Shown: piece by piece, positions 1-8,536 of the stretch
Position numbering within the stretch: position 1 is the first letter of the stretch
Layout: each line of letters opens with the position of its first letter
Assembly: GCA_031254155.1 (NCBI GenBank)
Contig: JAIRVA010000182.1
Location: forward strand, 1-28,595
Length of the DNA: 28,595 nt
Reading direction: 5' to 3'
Source of the DNA: Propionibacteriaceae bacterium
GTDB taxonomy: Bacteria > Actinomycetota > Actinomycetes > Propionibacteriales > Propionibacteriaceae
Notes under the pieces: model-generated
The model's database searches: none
Told to the model about the DNA's origin: nothing
Seen by the model: the letters and a program-made list of their open reading frames with translations, nothing else
Program-made: the position numbers and the translations under genes

Positions 1-35
1 ACTGGGCGGTCACCACCCAGCGGTGAGCGGCCGGT

Positions 36-1016
36 TCAGCCGGGCCGCGGCCCGCTGGAGGCGCGCCGGAGGGAGGCCAGACGGATGATCAGGCGCTCCA
101 GGGCGAACCCCGGGTCGCCGGACGCGCCTTTGACCTGGGCGTCGGTCTGGGCGAGAGCCCGGATGGCGGTGCCGGCGGTACGTTCCGCCCAACCGGACGC
201 GGCGGCGGCCACCTGTTTCACCTTCCAGGGCGGGACATCAAGCTCGGCGGCACTGGGTTGGTGGCGCCGCGAGATCGACAGGTACAACCCGATCTGCCGC
301 AACGAACCGGCCAGGGTGGACACGACGTAGACCGGGCTGACCCCCGTCGCCAGGGCCCACCGGAGCTTCATGATCGCGTCGCCAACCCGTCCGGCAACGG
401 CGTCGTCGGCGACCGAGTAGGCGGTGATGGTGGCCCGGCCGGCGAAGTACCGGCTCACGACCGCAGTGGAGATCGTGTCGGCGTCCGTATCGGCGAGCAA
501 CTGGGTGACCGCCGCCGCGAGGCTCCGCGTGTCTTGCCCGACGGCGTCGACGAGCGTCTGGGCGGCGTCCGGCTTGATGGTCTTCCCCCCGGTTTTTACT
601 TCGCGCGTGACGAAGGCGGCGAGGTTACCGGGCTTGATGACCGGACAGTCGACCGTGGTCGCGGCCGCCCGGGTGAGCTTGTCCAGCAGGGCCTTGCCCT
701 GGTTGCCGCCCGCGTGGGAGACAATGAGGGCGAGGCTGTCCGGAATCTCGCCGAGCAGCCGGGTGAGGAGCGGCTCGACATCTTTGGGTGTCTTCTCCGC
801 GCCGGTGATGCACGCGATCGTCGCGGAGGAAAACAGGTCGGTGCCGGCCATCTGGTCGAGCAGCGCCGGGGTCAGGTCGGCGGCGACGGCCGTCGTCGTC
901 GCCGCGTCGGGTCGCTTCACCCGCGCCGCCGCGACGACGCGGGCAACTTCACGCTCGGCGAGAAACTGCTCCGGTCCGGTGATGAGCGTCAGGTGCCCGT
1001 ACATGTCCGCAGCCAC
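36..1016 (-). CDS. holA: DNA polymerase III subunit delta
   Basis: Probable delta subunit of the clamp loader, which opens the beta sliding clamp during replication. The 326-residue product has the usual family length. It starts with the typical beta strand leading into GPEQFLAERE, has an AAA+-like fold without a Walker A motif, and ends in a helical collar domain (about 200-320) with the family-like stretch GSLRQIGLYLS. The GTG at 1016 gives this length; an ATG at 1004 is an alternative. No clear Shine-Dalgarno precedes either. A CATACT box seven bases before the GTG would allow a leaderless transcript. The gene follows the exporter gene by 15 bases and may also be read from the marR promoter. 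Confidence 0.9.
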   Translation of the reverse strand: MAADMYGHLTLITGPEQFLAEREVARVVAAARVKRPDAATTTAVAADLTPALLDQMAGTDLFSSATIACITGAEKTPKDVEPLLTRLLGEIPDSLALIVSHAGGNQGKALLDKLTRAAATTVDCPVIKPGNLAAFVTREVKTGGKTIKPDAAQTLVDAVGQDTRSLAAAVTQLLADTDADTISTAVVSRYFAGRATITAYSVADDAVAGRVGDAIMKLRWALATGVSPVYVVSTLAGSLRQIGLYLSISRRHQPSAAELDVPPWKVKQVAAAASGWAERTAGTAIRALAQTDAQVKGASGDPGFALERLIIRLASLRRASSGPRPG

Positions 1017-1031
1017 GAGTCCAAGTATGCC

Positions 1032-2771
1032 CTACTCGCCGCTCACCGGGCGATCCGGTGTGGTGATGGGCTCGTCGAACCGCGCCCGCAGCCGGGTCGA
1101 CCGCATGAAGGCGATGGCGACGACGGAGATGACCGAGATCACTGCCCCGATGAGGAACAGGTGCCCGATGGAGTTGCCGATGGACTGCTCGATGAGGGTC
1201 CGGAAGGGAGCGTACTGGAACTTCGTCATGTCCATCGACGTGCCACCGGCGCCCTGGAGGAGGGCCAGGTCGTGGACCAGCCGGCCGGTCGACGGGCAGG
1301 CGGCCTGGATGTGCGCGAGGTCAGAGGGTGTGGCCCCCGGGAACGAGGCGCAGAGTGCGGCCAGTGTCGGATTGGTCGCGGCATCCGCTGCCACGGCCTG
1401 ACGGGTGACGTCCGCGACACCCCCGCTGACAAGGCCGGTGAGCCGGCTCTGGAAGACAAAACCGAGGGCCTGGATGCCGACGGCGCCGCCCAGCGAACGG
1501 AAGAAGGTCACTGAACCGGTCGCCGCGCCCACGTCGCGCACCGAGATGGAGTTCTGGACGGCGAGGACAAGGTTCTGCATCGTCATGCCGACCCCCAGAC
1601 CAGTCACGACGTTGAACGCCCCGATGAGCCAGAACGATGTCGTGTCGGTGACAAAGCTCAGGGCGAAGAAACCGAGCGCCAGACACACTGATCCGGCGAC
1701 CACGAAGGGTTTCCAGACCCCCAGCCGGGAGACGAGTCGGCCGACGAACAACGACGAGATGAGGACCCCGGCCATCAGCGGGATGTTCATCAGGCCCGAA
1801 GCGGTCGGGCTGAGCCCGCGGCCGAGCTGGAAGTACTGGCTCATGAACACCGAGGCGCCGAACATGCCCACACCGACGGCGATGGAGGCGATGATCGCCA
1901 GGGCGCACGTCCGGGTCCGCACGATACCGAGGGGAATGATCGGGTCGTGGGCCCGCGACTCGACGGCGATAAGCGTGCCGGTCGCGGCGGCGGTGAAGCC
2001 GAGCAGTGCGAACGTCTGCCACGAGATCCAGGCGTAGTCCTTGGTCACGAAGGAGATCCAGATGAGCAGGCTCGACACCGCGGCGGTCACGAGTGTGGCA
2101 CCCAGCCAGTCCACCCGCGTACCTGGCCGCTTGAGCACGGGGACAGTGAGCTTCGAACGCAGGATCACCAGCGCGACGAGCGCGACCGGTACGGCTGACC
2201 AGAAGCACCACCGCCAACCCAGGTGCGGGCCATCGACGAGAAACCCGCCGATCAGCGGCCCGAGCACGGTCGCGACCGCCATGGTGGCACCGGTGTACGC
2301 CATGTACCGTCCGCGCTTGCGGGGTGGGATAACCGTTCCGATGATCGCCTGGACGAGGGCCTGCATCGCGCCGAGCCCGATCCCTTGGACCGCCCGCGAC
2401 GCGATGAGGAAGAGTGGGCTCGTGGCCGATCCCGACAGGGCCGAGCCGACGATGAAGACCACGAGTCCGGTCATGAGCAGTGTCTTCTTGTTGTAGAGAT
2501 CGGCGAGCTTTCCCCAGATCGGCGTCGAGGCGGTCGAGGCGAGCAGGGTCGCGGTGACGATCCACATGTACTGCTGCTCGTCCGCCCCGAGGGCCGCCGT
2601 GATCCGTGGTAAGGCCGTCCCGGTGATCGTCCCCGCCAGGTTGGAGACGAACAGCGCGATGAGCAGGCCGGACAGGATCTCCAGGATCTGGTGGTGGGTG
2701 AGTTCGGCCGCGCCGGATCCGCCGGGAGTTCCGCCGGTGAGCGGCCGATCAAGGGTAGAAGGGCTTGTCAT
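1032..2771 (-). CDS. MFS drug exporter, DHA2 (EmrB/QacA) family
   Basis: Predicted 14-helix proton-coupled exporter of the inner membrane, 579 residues, as expected for the DHA2 family. The first membrane segment follows about 35 soluble residues. The cytoplasmic loop motif GKLADLYNKKTLL (motif A) comes after helix 2, and the antiporter-type GLGVGMTMQ stretch lies later. I chose the ATG at 2771 because AAAGGACAGC precedes it and its first bases overlap the marR stop as ATGA, which implies translational coupling. The substrate is unknown; a toxic compound sensed by the adjacent MarR protein is the natural inference. A holA gene directly downstream is an unusual partner. Confidence 0.9.
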   Translation of the reverse strand: MTSPSTLDRPLTGGTPGGSGAAELTHHQILEILSGLLIALFVSNLAGTITGTALPRITAALGADEQQYMWIVTATLLASTASTPIWGKLADLYNKKTLLMTGLVVFIVGSALSGSATSPLFLIASRAVQGIGLGAMQALVQAIIGTVIPPRKRGRYMAYTGATMAVATVLGPLIGGFLVDGPHLGWRWCFWSAVPVALVALVILRSKLTVPVLKRPGTRVDWLGATLVTAAVSSLLIWISFVTKDYAWISWQTFALLGFTAAATGTLIAVESRAHDPIIPLGIVRTRTCALAIIASIAVGVGMFGASVFMSQYFQLGRGLSPTASGLMNIPLMAGVLISSLFVGRLVSRLGVWKPFVVAGSVCLALGFFALSFVTDTTSFWLIGAFNVVTGLGVGMTMQNLVLAVQNSISVRDVGAATGSVTFFRSLGGAVGIQALGFVFQSRLTGLVSGGVADVTRQAVAADAATNPTLAALCASFPGATPSDLAHIQAACPSTGRLVHDLALLQGAGGTSMDMTKFQYAPFRTLIEQSIGNSIGHLFLIGAVISVISVVAIAFMRSTRLRARFDEPITTPDRPVSGE

Positions 2772-3250
2772 GCTGTCCTTTCGGTGGAGCGTCCTGGCCC
2801 CGTTCGGTGTCGTACTTGCGTCGTGATCGCAACGAGTACGTTGGCGGCGGTCTCCCGCTCGGCGTCCGAGAAGGGCGCGAGCGCGGTGGCTAACCAAGCC
2901 GTCCGCCGTTCGCGGGACTGCTCGAAACGCGCCCGGCCGGCCGCGGTGGCCGAGAACCGCCAGGCCCGGCCATCGTGGGCGTCTCTCACCCGCACGACCA
3001 GGCCCCGGTCGACGAGGAGGGCGGCTTGGCGGGAGAGGACCGACAGGTCGTACCCCAACGACTCGGCGAGTGCCGTGAGCGTGGTGTCGGCCTGCTGGCC
3101 CAGCCGGGCGAGGATGTCGAACTGGACCCAGCTGAGCCGGGCCGGGTCGCTGTCCGCGAACGACCGCGCGACCCGGAGAAAGCCTAGCAGGGCGTCGGTC
3201 AGACGGCGGGTCGGGGTGGTCGTCCGCGCGACATCACCGGTTTGCTCCAT
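2768..3250 (-). CDS. MarR-family transcriptional regulator
   Basis: Dimeric winged-helix regulator, 160 residues, most likely the repressor of the exporter gene that overlaps it by four bases. The winged helix runs from LSWVQFDILARLG through ALAESLGYDLSVLSRQ to the wing around RDAHDGRAW, which matches the MarR pattern, including the acidic residue and arginine of the wing. An upstream GTG at 3289 would put the start inside the promoter, so I take the ATG at 3250, which has GGAG six bases before it. A palindrome over the -10 box suggests autorepression relieved by a ligand. Confidence 0.88.
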   Translation of the reverse strand: MEQTGDVARTTTPTRRLTDALLGFLRVARSFADSDPARLSWVQFDILARLGQQADTTLTALAESLGYDLSVLSRQAALLVDRGLVVRVRDAHDGRAWRFSATAAGRARFEQSRERRTAWLATALAPFSDAERETAANVLVAITTQVRHRTGPGRSTERTA

Positions 3251-3264
3251 GGCAGCTCCAATCA

Positions 3265-3286
3265 TTGCTTGCGGAAAGCAAGTATA
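3265..3286 (-). promoter_or_regulatory. marR-exporter promoter with MarR-type operator
   Basis: On the minus strand a TATACT -10 box (3286-3281) runs straight into a perfect inverted repeat, TTGCTT-N5-AAGCAA (3281-3265). Such a palindrome is typical in size and spacing for a MarR dimer and would cover the -10 box and transcription start. No good -35 box is visible 16-18 bases upstream. Binding by the adjacent regulator is inferred. Confidence 0.6.
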
Positions 3287-3390
3287 CACCGGATGTCACT
3301 CATCGCTGAATCGACAACCTCGACAATGGGTGAGATCATGTTACGCGTGGGGGCGCGCGACGGGCCGCCCCGTGCGCGGAAGGAGCGGTG

Positions 3391-5064
3391 ATGGCGGTAC
3401 CGGCGGCGGAATGGGGCAGTCCGGCGTGGTGGCGGGAGGCGGTCGTCTACCAGATCTACCCCCGGTCGTTCGCCGACGCGAACGGTGACGGAATCGGCGA
3501 TCTGGCGGGGATCACGTCCCGCGTCCCGTACCTTGAATCCCTCGGTATCGACGCGGTGTGGTTGTCGCCGTTCTACCCGTCGGCGCTGGCGGACGGCGGG
3601 TACGACGTGGACGACTACCGCGACGTCGATCCCCGGATCGGGACGATGGCGGACTTCGACGCGATGGTCGCCGCCTTCCACGCCGCCCGGATCAAGGTCT
3701 TCGTCGATATTGTGCCTAATCACTGCTCGAACCGGCACCCGTGGTTCCAGGCCGCGCTCGCGGCGGCGCCCGGTTCGCCCGAACGCGACCGCTTCCTCTT
3801 CCGCCGTGGCCTGGGCGACGGTCGTCCGCCGAGCGACTGGCGGGCGGTGTTCGGGGGCAGTACGTGGGAGCCGGCCGGCGACGACTGGTTCTACTTCCAC
3901 CTGTTCGCCCCCGAACAGCCCGACTGGAACTGGGCGAACGACGATGTCCGGGCGGATTTTCTCACCACGCTGCGGTTCTGGGCGAACCACGGGGTGGACG
4001 GCTTCCGCGTCGACGTGGCGATGGCGCTCGCCAAGGGTTTCGGCGCCGATTTTCCCGCCCGACTTCCCACTCGCGCCGAGCTGGAGGCGACGCCGATCGG
4101 ACCCGACCACCTGCTCTACGACCGGGATGACGTCGACGAGATCTACGCCGGCTGGCGGCAGGTGTTCGACGAGTACGACCCGCCGCGCGTCGCGGTGGCC
4201 GAGTTGTGGGCGGAACCCTCGCCGCGCAAGGCCCGGTACGCGACCCCCCGGTCGCTCGGCCAGGCCTTCTACTTCGACATCGTCCACGCCGGGTTCTCCG
4301 CGCGGCGAGTCCGGCGCGTCGTCGACGAGGTGTTGGGGTGGGGCCGCGAGTCCGGTTCCGCCTCCACCTGGGTGCTGTCCAACCACGACATCGTCCGGCC
4401 CGCGAGCCGTTTTGGCTTGCCGGTGGTGGAGTCAGACGAGACGTTCGCCGGGGAGGACCGGGATCGTCGCTGGCTCTTGAGCCGCGGTACGACGCCGCCG
4501 GAGGACGTCGAACAAGGGTTGCGGCGGGCGCGGGCCCTCTCGGCGTTCCTCGCCGCGCTGCCCGGCAGTCTGTACCTCTACCAGGGCGAGGAACTCGGTC
4601 TCCGCGAGGTGGCCGACCTCCCCGACGCCGCCCGTCAGGACCCCACGTTCTTCCGCAGTCCGGGCGAAAGCGTCGGGCGGGACGGTTGCCGCGTCCCCCT
4701 GCCCTGGACGACTGGACCGTCGTTCGGCTTCGGCCCCGGTGGTACCCACCTGCCGCAGCCCGACTGGTTCGGCGAGTACGCGGTGGCAGTCCAAGACGTC
4801 GACCCCCAGTCGACGCTCAACCTCTACCGGCGGGCGCTGAAGCTCCGGCACGAACTCCAGGGTGCCGCGGAGCTGGCGTGGGTCGACGCACCCGCTGAGG
4901 TGTTGCACATTGTCCGTCCGGGCGGCTGGGAGGCGGTCATCAACTTCGCCCCCACGCCGGTGGCCCTGCCTTTCACCGCCGACCAGGTCGTCCTCGCCAC
5001 GGGTGAGGTCACCGCCGGCCTCCTCCCCGGCGAGACGACGCTGTGGCTCCTGACTACCAGGTGA
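3391..5064 (+). CDS. GH13 alpha-glucosidase (oligo-1,6-glucosidase type)
   Basis: Cytosolic retaining alpha-glucosidase, 557 residues and no signal peptide. It opens with the family pattern WWREAVVYQIYPRSF. Region V is QPDWNW (from residue 176), typical of the oligo-1,6-glucosidase subfamily. The nucleophile is Asp208 in GFRVDVA, the acid/base Glu271 in VAELW, and the third carboxylate Asp333 in LSNHD. I prefer the ATG at 3391 to the GTG at 3388, because AAGGAG then sits five bases away. It stands alone, divergent from marR, and overlaps the convergent reductase gene by 11 bases at its 3' end. Malto- or isomalto-oligosaccharides are likely substrates; trehalose or sucrose cannot be excluded. 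Confidence 0.9.
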   Translation: MAVPAAEWGSPAWWREAVVYQIYPRSFADANGDGIGDLAGITSRVPYLESLGIDAVWLSPFYPSALADGGYDVDDYRDVDPRIGTMADFDAMVAAFHAARIKVFVDIVPNHCSNRHPWFQAALAAAPGSPERDRFLFRRGLGDGRPPSDWRAVFGGSTWEPAGDDWFYFHLFAPEQPDWNWANDDVRADFLTTLRFWANHGVDGFRVDVAMALAKGFGADFPARLPTRAELEATPIGPDHLLYDRDDVDEIYAGWRQVFDEYDPPRVAVAELWAEPSPRKARYATPRSLGQAFYFDIVHAGFSARRVRRVVDEVLGWGRESGSASTWVLSNHDIVRPASRFGLPVVESDETFAGEDRDRRWLLSRGTTPPEDVEQGLRRARALSAFLAALPGSLYLYQGEELGLREVADLPDAARQDPTFFRSPGESVGRDGCRVPLPWTTGPSFGFGPGGTHLPQPDWFGEYAVAVQDVDPQSTLNLYRRALKLRHELQGAAELAWVDAPAEVLHIVRPGGWEAVINFAPTPVALPFTADQVVLATGEVTAGLLPGETTLWLLTTR

Positions 5065-5977
5065 GTTCTTTGGCTTTCAGAATCTGGTGCAGGCAGGTGT
5101 TGACGGGCACGGGTACGCCCAACTCCGCCCCCATCGTGCGGATGAGCCCCGAGAAGATGTCGGTCTCCGTCGGGCGGTGGGCGAGGGTGTCCTGCGCCAT
5201 CGAGGTGTACTGCGCCGGGCCCAGCGCCGCGAGCACCGTCAGCCACGAGTCGATGTCGGCCTCCGTGAGATCGATGCCCTTGGCCTGGGCGACCGCGACG
5301 ACTTCGCGTTGCGCCGCGAGCATGAGGGCGCGGGCGGGGGAGTCCGGCGCCTGGACGACGGCGTACTGGGCCTCGAGGAGGGCCGTGACCTGGTTGACCC
5401 CGGTGTTGACGAGATACTTCCACCACAGTTGGTGCACCATGTCCGCCGGAATGTCGTAGGCCAGTCCGGCGCGGTCAAACAACGCGGCCACCCACCGTAC
5501 CGCCTCCGTGTAGGGCGCGCTGTTCGTCGGCTCGCCGAAAGCCATCTTGCCAAGGGACGAGTACGTGACGGCGTTACCGCGCCGGACCGCGTCGACGCCG
5601 AAAGTGATCGAGAGCAGCGGGTGGGCCTGCGGGTACGCGGCCGCGATCTCGGCCTCGGACGTGATCCCGTTGAGCAGGGACAGGATGATCGTCCCCTCAC
5701 CCACGTGGTGCCGCAACTGGGCGAGCGCCTCGTGGAAGCACGGGTACTTGACGGCGACGACAACGAGGTCGGCGGGTGCCACCGGTTCGTGCGGCTTGAC
5801 AACGGTGAAGTCGTGGTGCACATCGTTGACGATGACGCCGGCGCGGGCGAGACGGTCGGCGCGCTCACCCTCCGCGATGACGCGGACGTCGGTGTCGGGG
5901 GCGGTCGCGAGCTTGGCGGCGTACGAGGCACCCATCGCGCCCAGGCCGATAACGGAAACACGTGTCATACGGAACAT
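5054..5977 (-). CDS. Ketopantoate reductase family protein
   Basis: NADPH-dependent 2-dehydropantoate 2-reductase family, 307 residues. The Rossmann motif GLGAMG is at 11-16. The NGIT motif follows strand LSLL, and LWWKYLVNTGVNQ carries the expected catalytic lysine and asparagines. The role would be reduction of ketopantoate to pantoate for coenzyme A, although PanE-like proteins often have other 2-keto acid substrates. The start could be the ATG at 5977 or 5968; neither has a clear Shine-Dalgarno, and coupling to the gene 17 bases upstream is plausible. Confidence 0.8.
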   Translation of the reverse strand: MFRMTRVSVIGLGAMGASYAAKLATAPDTDVRVIAEGERADRLARAGVIVNDVHHDFTVVKPHEPVAPADLVVVAVKYPCFHEALAQLRHHVGEGTIILSLLNGITSEAEIAAAYPQAHPLLSITFGVDAVRRGNAVTYSSLGKMAFGEPTNSAPYTEAVRWVAALFDRAGLAYDIPADMVHQLWWKYLVNTGVNQVTALLEAQYAVVQAPDSPARALMLAAQREVVAVAQAKGIDLTEADIDSWLTVLAALGPAQYTSMAQDTLAHRPTETDIFSGLIRTMGAELGVPVPVNTCLHQILKAKELTW

Positions 5978-5994
5978 CTTGCCACGTCGCTTGC

Positions 5995-6666
5995 TCAGTT
6001 GTGCAGGAACGACCGTTGGAGATACGGGTTGGCCGCCCGTTCGCGGGCCATGGTGGACTCGGGCCCGTGGCCGGGCAGAACGCGCGCCGCGTCGGGCAGG
6101 GCAAGGACGGGACCCCGGAGAGTGGCGAGCATCGTCGCCGGGTCGCCGCCGGGCAGATCGGTGCGCCCGATGGAACCGGCGAACAGCACGTCGCCGGTGA
6201 AGACGAGCGGGGTTTCCGCCAGGGTAAACAGGACGCTGCCGGCGGTGTGGCCGGGGGCGTACGTCACCTGGAGCGTCAGCCCGGCCACATCGAGGGTGTC
6301 GTGGCCGTCGAACAGTTCCACGCGGGCGGGCTCCCCGAGGCCTTGGGGCAGGGCGAGCGCGAGCCAGGCCGCGAAATCGTCGCCGAGCCCCGCTGCCGGA
6401 TCGGCGAGCAGGTGACGGTCTTCGGAGCGGATCCAGACGGGTACGTCGTAGTGGTCCGCCAGGGCGGCGGCGTCGGCGATGTGGTCGAGGTGCCCGTGGG
6501 TGGCGAGGACGGCGGCCGGTGTCAAGTGGTGGCGTTCGACAAGGGACCTAACGGGTCCGGCCGCCTCTTGCCCGGGGTCGATGATGACGCACTCGCGACC
6601 GGGCGCCGCGGCGAGAAGGTAACAATTGGCCGCCAAGGGCCCACAGACCGCCGATACCAGGAACAT
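5995..6666 (-). CDS. MBL-fold hydrolase, glyoxalase II-like
   Basis: Metallo-beta-lactamase-fold hydrolase of the hydroxyacylglutathione-hydrolase-like group, 223 residues. The dinuclear metal site is visible as THGHLDH (His57, His59, Asp61, His62), with GHTAGS and TGDVLF supplying further ligands, and PGHGPEST near the end. Actinobacteria usually lack glutathione, so a mycothiol or bacillithiol adduct or another thioester is a more likely substrate. The start lies four bases after the phosphoesterase stop, so the two genes form an operon. Confidence 0.85.
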   Translation of the reverse strand: MFLVSAVCGPLAANCYLLAAAPGRECVIIDPGQEAAGPVRSLVERHHLTPAAVLATHGHLDHIADAAALADHYDVPVWIRSEDRHLLADPAAGLGDDFAAWLALALPQGLGEPARVELFDGHDTLDVAGLTLQVTYAPGHTAGSVLFTLAETPLVFTGDVLFAGSIGRTDLPGGDPATMLATLRGPVLALPDAARVLPGHGPESTMARERAANPYLQRSFLHN

Positions 6667-6670
6667 GGGT

Positions 6671-7411
6671 CTAGCCTACCCGGCCGGTCGCGAGCCCGTG
6701 GGCCAGCGCGGGGAAACCGTGACGACGGGCCAGGGCGGCCGCGTCCTCCCACGGGTAGGCGACCGCCCGGAACTCGGCGGCCCAGCCATCCGCGCCGTCC
6801 TCGAGGATGGCGTAGCGCGCGTGGGGCGAACCAGCCTCGATGGGGGACGGATGGGCGGGGGTACCGGCGACCGCGGGCCAGCCCGCGCTGCCGGGATTGA
6901 TCGCGAGGGAGCCGTCTGACAAGCGGAGAGACCGCTGAAGGTGGGAGTGGCCACACAGGTACACCGCGTACCTCCCCTGTGACCCGCCGAGCCGGGCCTC
7001 GGCCTCTGCGACGGTCGCCGAGCGCAGGCCCGCCGGGGTGATGGTCTCGAGGAGGAATGCCGAGTCGCTCGTGGGCGTACCATGGAACGCGACGACCCCT
7101 CGTACCACCTCGGCGGCGAACGGTAGCGCCCGCAGCCAGGCCAGATGGCGCGGGCCGAGCCGCTCGTGGGCGAAGCGGTCCGCCCAGCCCATCGCCGCGG
7201 GCGGTCCCAGCAGTGCCCGGTCGTGATTACCCTGGACGGCGATGGCCGGCGTGGTCAGCAGCAACTTCGCCGTCTCCGCCGGGGCGAGACCACCAGACAG
7301 GTGATCACCGAGGTTCACGATGAGGTCGACGCCCGACCGCGCGATGTCATGGAGGACCGCCGTCAGCGCCAACGCGTTCCCGTGGACGTCCGAAATCACG
7401 GCAAGTTTCAT
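6671..7411 (-). CDS. Calcineurin-like metallophosphoesterase (YfcE/YmdB type)
   Basis: Predicted dinuclear-metal phosphodiesterase or phosphatase, 246 residues, cytosolic. All the family motifs are present in order: SDVHGN (Asp8, His10), LGDH (Asp36), GNHD (Asn62, His63), and CGHSH near residue 150. The ATG at 7411 must be the start because residues 2-12 form the first strand and metal motif. It lies one base after the 3' end of tRNA-Lys, with no room for a Shine-Dalgarno outside the tRNA. Its mRNA would be nearly leaderless after tRNA 3' processing. The substrate cannot be read from the sequence. Confidence 0.88.
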   Translation of the reverse strand: MKLAVISDVHGNALALTAVLHDIARSGVDLIVNLGDHLSGGLAPAETAKLLLTTPAIAVQGNHDRALLGPPAAMGWADRFAHERLGPRHLAWLRALPFAAEVVRGVVAFHGTPTSDSAFLLETITPAGLRSATVAEAEARLGGSQGRYAVYLCGHSHLQRSLRLSDGSLAINPGSAGWPAVAGTPAHPSPIEAGSPHARYAILEDGADGWAAEFRAVAYPWEDAAALARRHGFPALAHGLATGRVG

Positions 7412-7412
7412 G

Positions 7413-7484
7413 TACCCCCAGTGGGATTCGAACCCACGACCTACGGATTAAAAGTCCGCAGCTCTACCGCTGAGCTATAGGGGC
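7413..7484 (-). tRNA. tRNA-Lys (anticodon UUU)
   Basis: The minus strand folds as a complete cloverleaf. The acceptor stem GCCCCTA pairs with TGGGGGT with two G-U pairs. The D-arm sequence is AGCTCAGCGGTAGAGCT. The anticodon stem CGGA/TCCG encloses CTTTTAA, with anticodon TTT at 7452-7450. The T-arm is GTGGGTTCGAATCCCAC, and the discriminator is A. No CCA is encoded; the next bases are C and then the ATG of the phosphoesterase gene. Confidence 0.97.
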
Positions 7485-7493
7485 GTACCGTCC

Positions 7494-7523
7494 AGTGTAG
7501 TGGGTTGGCCGTGGAAGTGGCGA
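7494..7523 (-). promoter_or_regulatory. Possible promoter of tRNA-Lys
   Basis: A TACACT -10 box lies at 7499-7494 with a weak TCGCCA -35 match at 7523-7518 and an 18-base spacer. It would start transcription about three bases before the mature tRNA. The -35 match is poor, and read-through from ribY is an alternative. Confidence 0.3.
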
Positions 7524-7543
7524 GTGGGCCGGCGAGTGGTTCC

Positions 7544-8536
7544 TCAGGCGTAGGCGTTGGTGTAGGCCGCGGCGGCGTCCGTACCAGCAGGTACGAGGCC
7601 GACGGAAGCCATCGCCGTCGCCATCGCCGTCCACTCGGCGGCGACGAACGGCGGGGAGACGGTACCGTCGGCCCCCACGAACAGGGCGGTCGTGGCCGGC
7701 AGGACCTGCTTGGCGGTCTCCAGGGTGTCGCCGCGGAAGCTCGGGATGTATTGGGCGGCGATGTCCAGCGTCGTCGCTTCGTCCTCCCGCGCGGTCGTCA
7801 TGCCCGCCTTCATGCCGGCGATGACCTTGGTCACGACGTCGGGATGGGCCTCGGCGTACGCGTGGGTGGTCGCCAGGCAGATGCTGACGAGTGGTACCTG
7901 GGGGTCGATCACGGTCACGGGGAAGCCGGCCGCCTCGAAGGTGAGGACTTCGGAGTTGGCGAAGCCCACGACCGCGTCGACCTTGCCCGTGGTGAGGGCG
8001 GCCTGTTGGGTGTACCCGATCTCCATGATCGTCACGTCGGACTCGGTCAGACCAGCCTCTTTGAGGGCGATCAGCAGGGCGAACCAGCTTTCGCCGTACC
8101 GGCCCGGTAGCCCGACGGTGTGTCCCCTGAGATCCGCGACGGACGCGATGGGGGAGCCCTGGGGTACGATGATGCGCGCCGGATATTGCCCGTAGTACGA
8201 CGCGACCGCGACGAGGTCGACGCCCTGGGCCCGGGCCTGGAGGATCTCATCCCCCCCGGCCACGACGAAGTCCTCGTCGCCCGCGGTCAGGGCGGTGAAC
8301 AGACCCTCCGCCGAGCCGTGGTGCCGCAGCGTCGCCGGGGCGAACGAGCCCTCGTGATCGGCGATGTAGAAAGGTGCGAACTGGATGTTCGGGATGTACG
8401 TGAGCCCGATCACGGGGGCCGGTGCCGTCGCCGACGGCGATGAGACGGGATTGGCGGTCTCCGTACACCCGGCGAGGCCCGCGCTCAAAAGTACGGTTGC
8501 CACCGCAACTACCGCGTACCGTCGGAATTGTGTCAT
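7544..8536 (-). CDS. ribY: Riboflavin ABC transporter substrate-binding lipoprotein (RibY-like, NMT1/THI5 family)
   Basis: Extracytoplasmic binding protein of 330 residues anchored as a lipoprotein. Residues 1-25 are a signal peptide ending in the lipobox LAGC. The mature part begins a type II binding fold with the NMT1/THI5-like pattern YIPNIQFAPFYIADHEG and later DLRGHTVGLPG. Proteins of this family bind pyrimidine precursors, taurine-type ligands or riboflavin. The FMN riboswitch at the head of this two-gene operon makes riboflavin the likely ligand, as in the known RibXY systems. The ATG at 8536 overlaps the ribX stop as ATGA and has AAGGAG upstream. The symbol is inferred from context. 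Confidence 0.82.
   Translation of the reverse strand: MTQFRRYAVVAVATVLLSAGLAGCTETANPVSSPSATAPAPVIGLTYIPNIQFAPFYIADHEGSFAPATLRHHGSAEGLFTALTAGDEDFVVAGGDEILQARAQGVDLVAVASYYGQYPARIIVPQGSPIASVADLRGHTVGLPGRYGESWFALLIALKEAGLTESDVTIMEIGYTQQAALTTGKVDAVVGFANSEVLTFEAAGFPVTVIDPQVPLVSICLATTHAYAEAHPDVVTKVIAGMKAGMTTAREDEATTLDIAAQYIPSFRGDTLETAKQVLPATTALFVGADGTVSPPFVAAEWTAMATAMASVGLVPAGTDAAAAYTNAYA

Noticed and set aside
2..20. Hairpin CTGGG/CCCAG after holA, possible terminator
   Set aside because: The stem is short and imperfect, and any T-run on the minus strand would lie outside the window.
258..1514. Long open frame on the plus strand opposite holA and the exporter gene
   Set aside because: It is antisense to two clear genes, rich in Arg/Gly/Asp, and has no family motif; it is a by-product of GC-rich codon use.
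3251..3289. Earlier GTG start of the MarR gene
   Set aside because: It would place the coding start within the -10 box and operator; the ATG at 3250 has a good ribosome-binding site.
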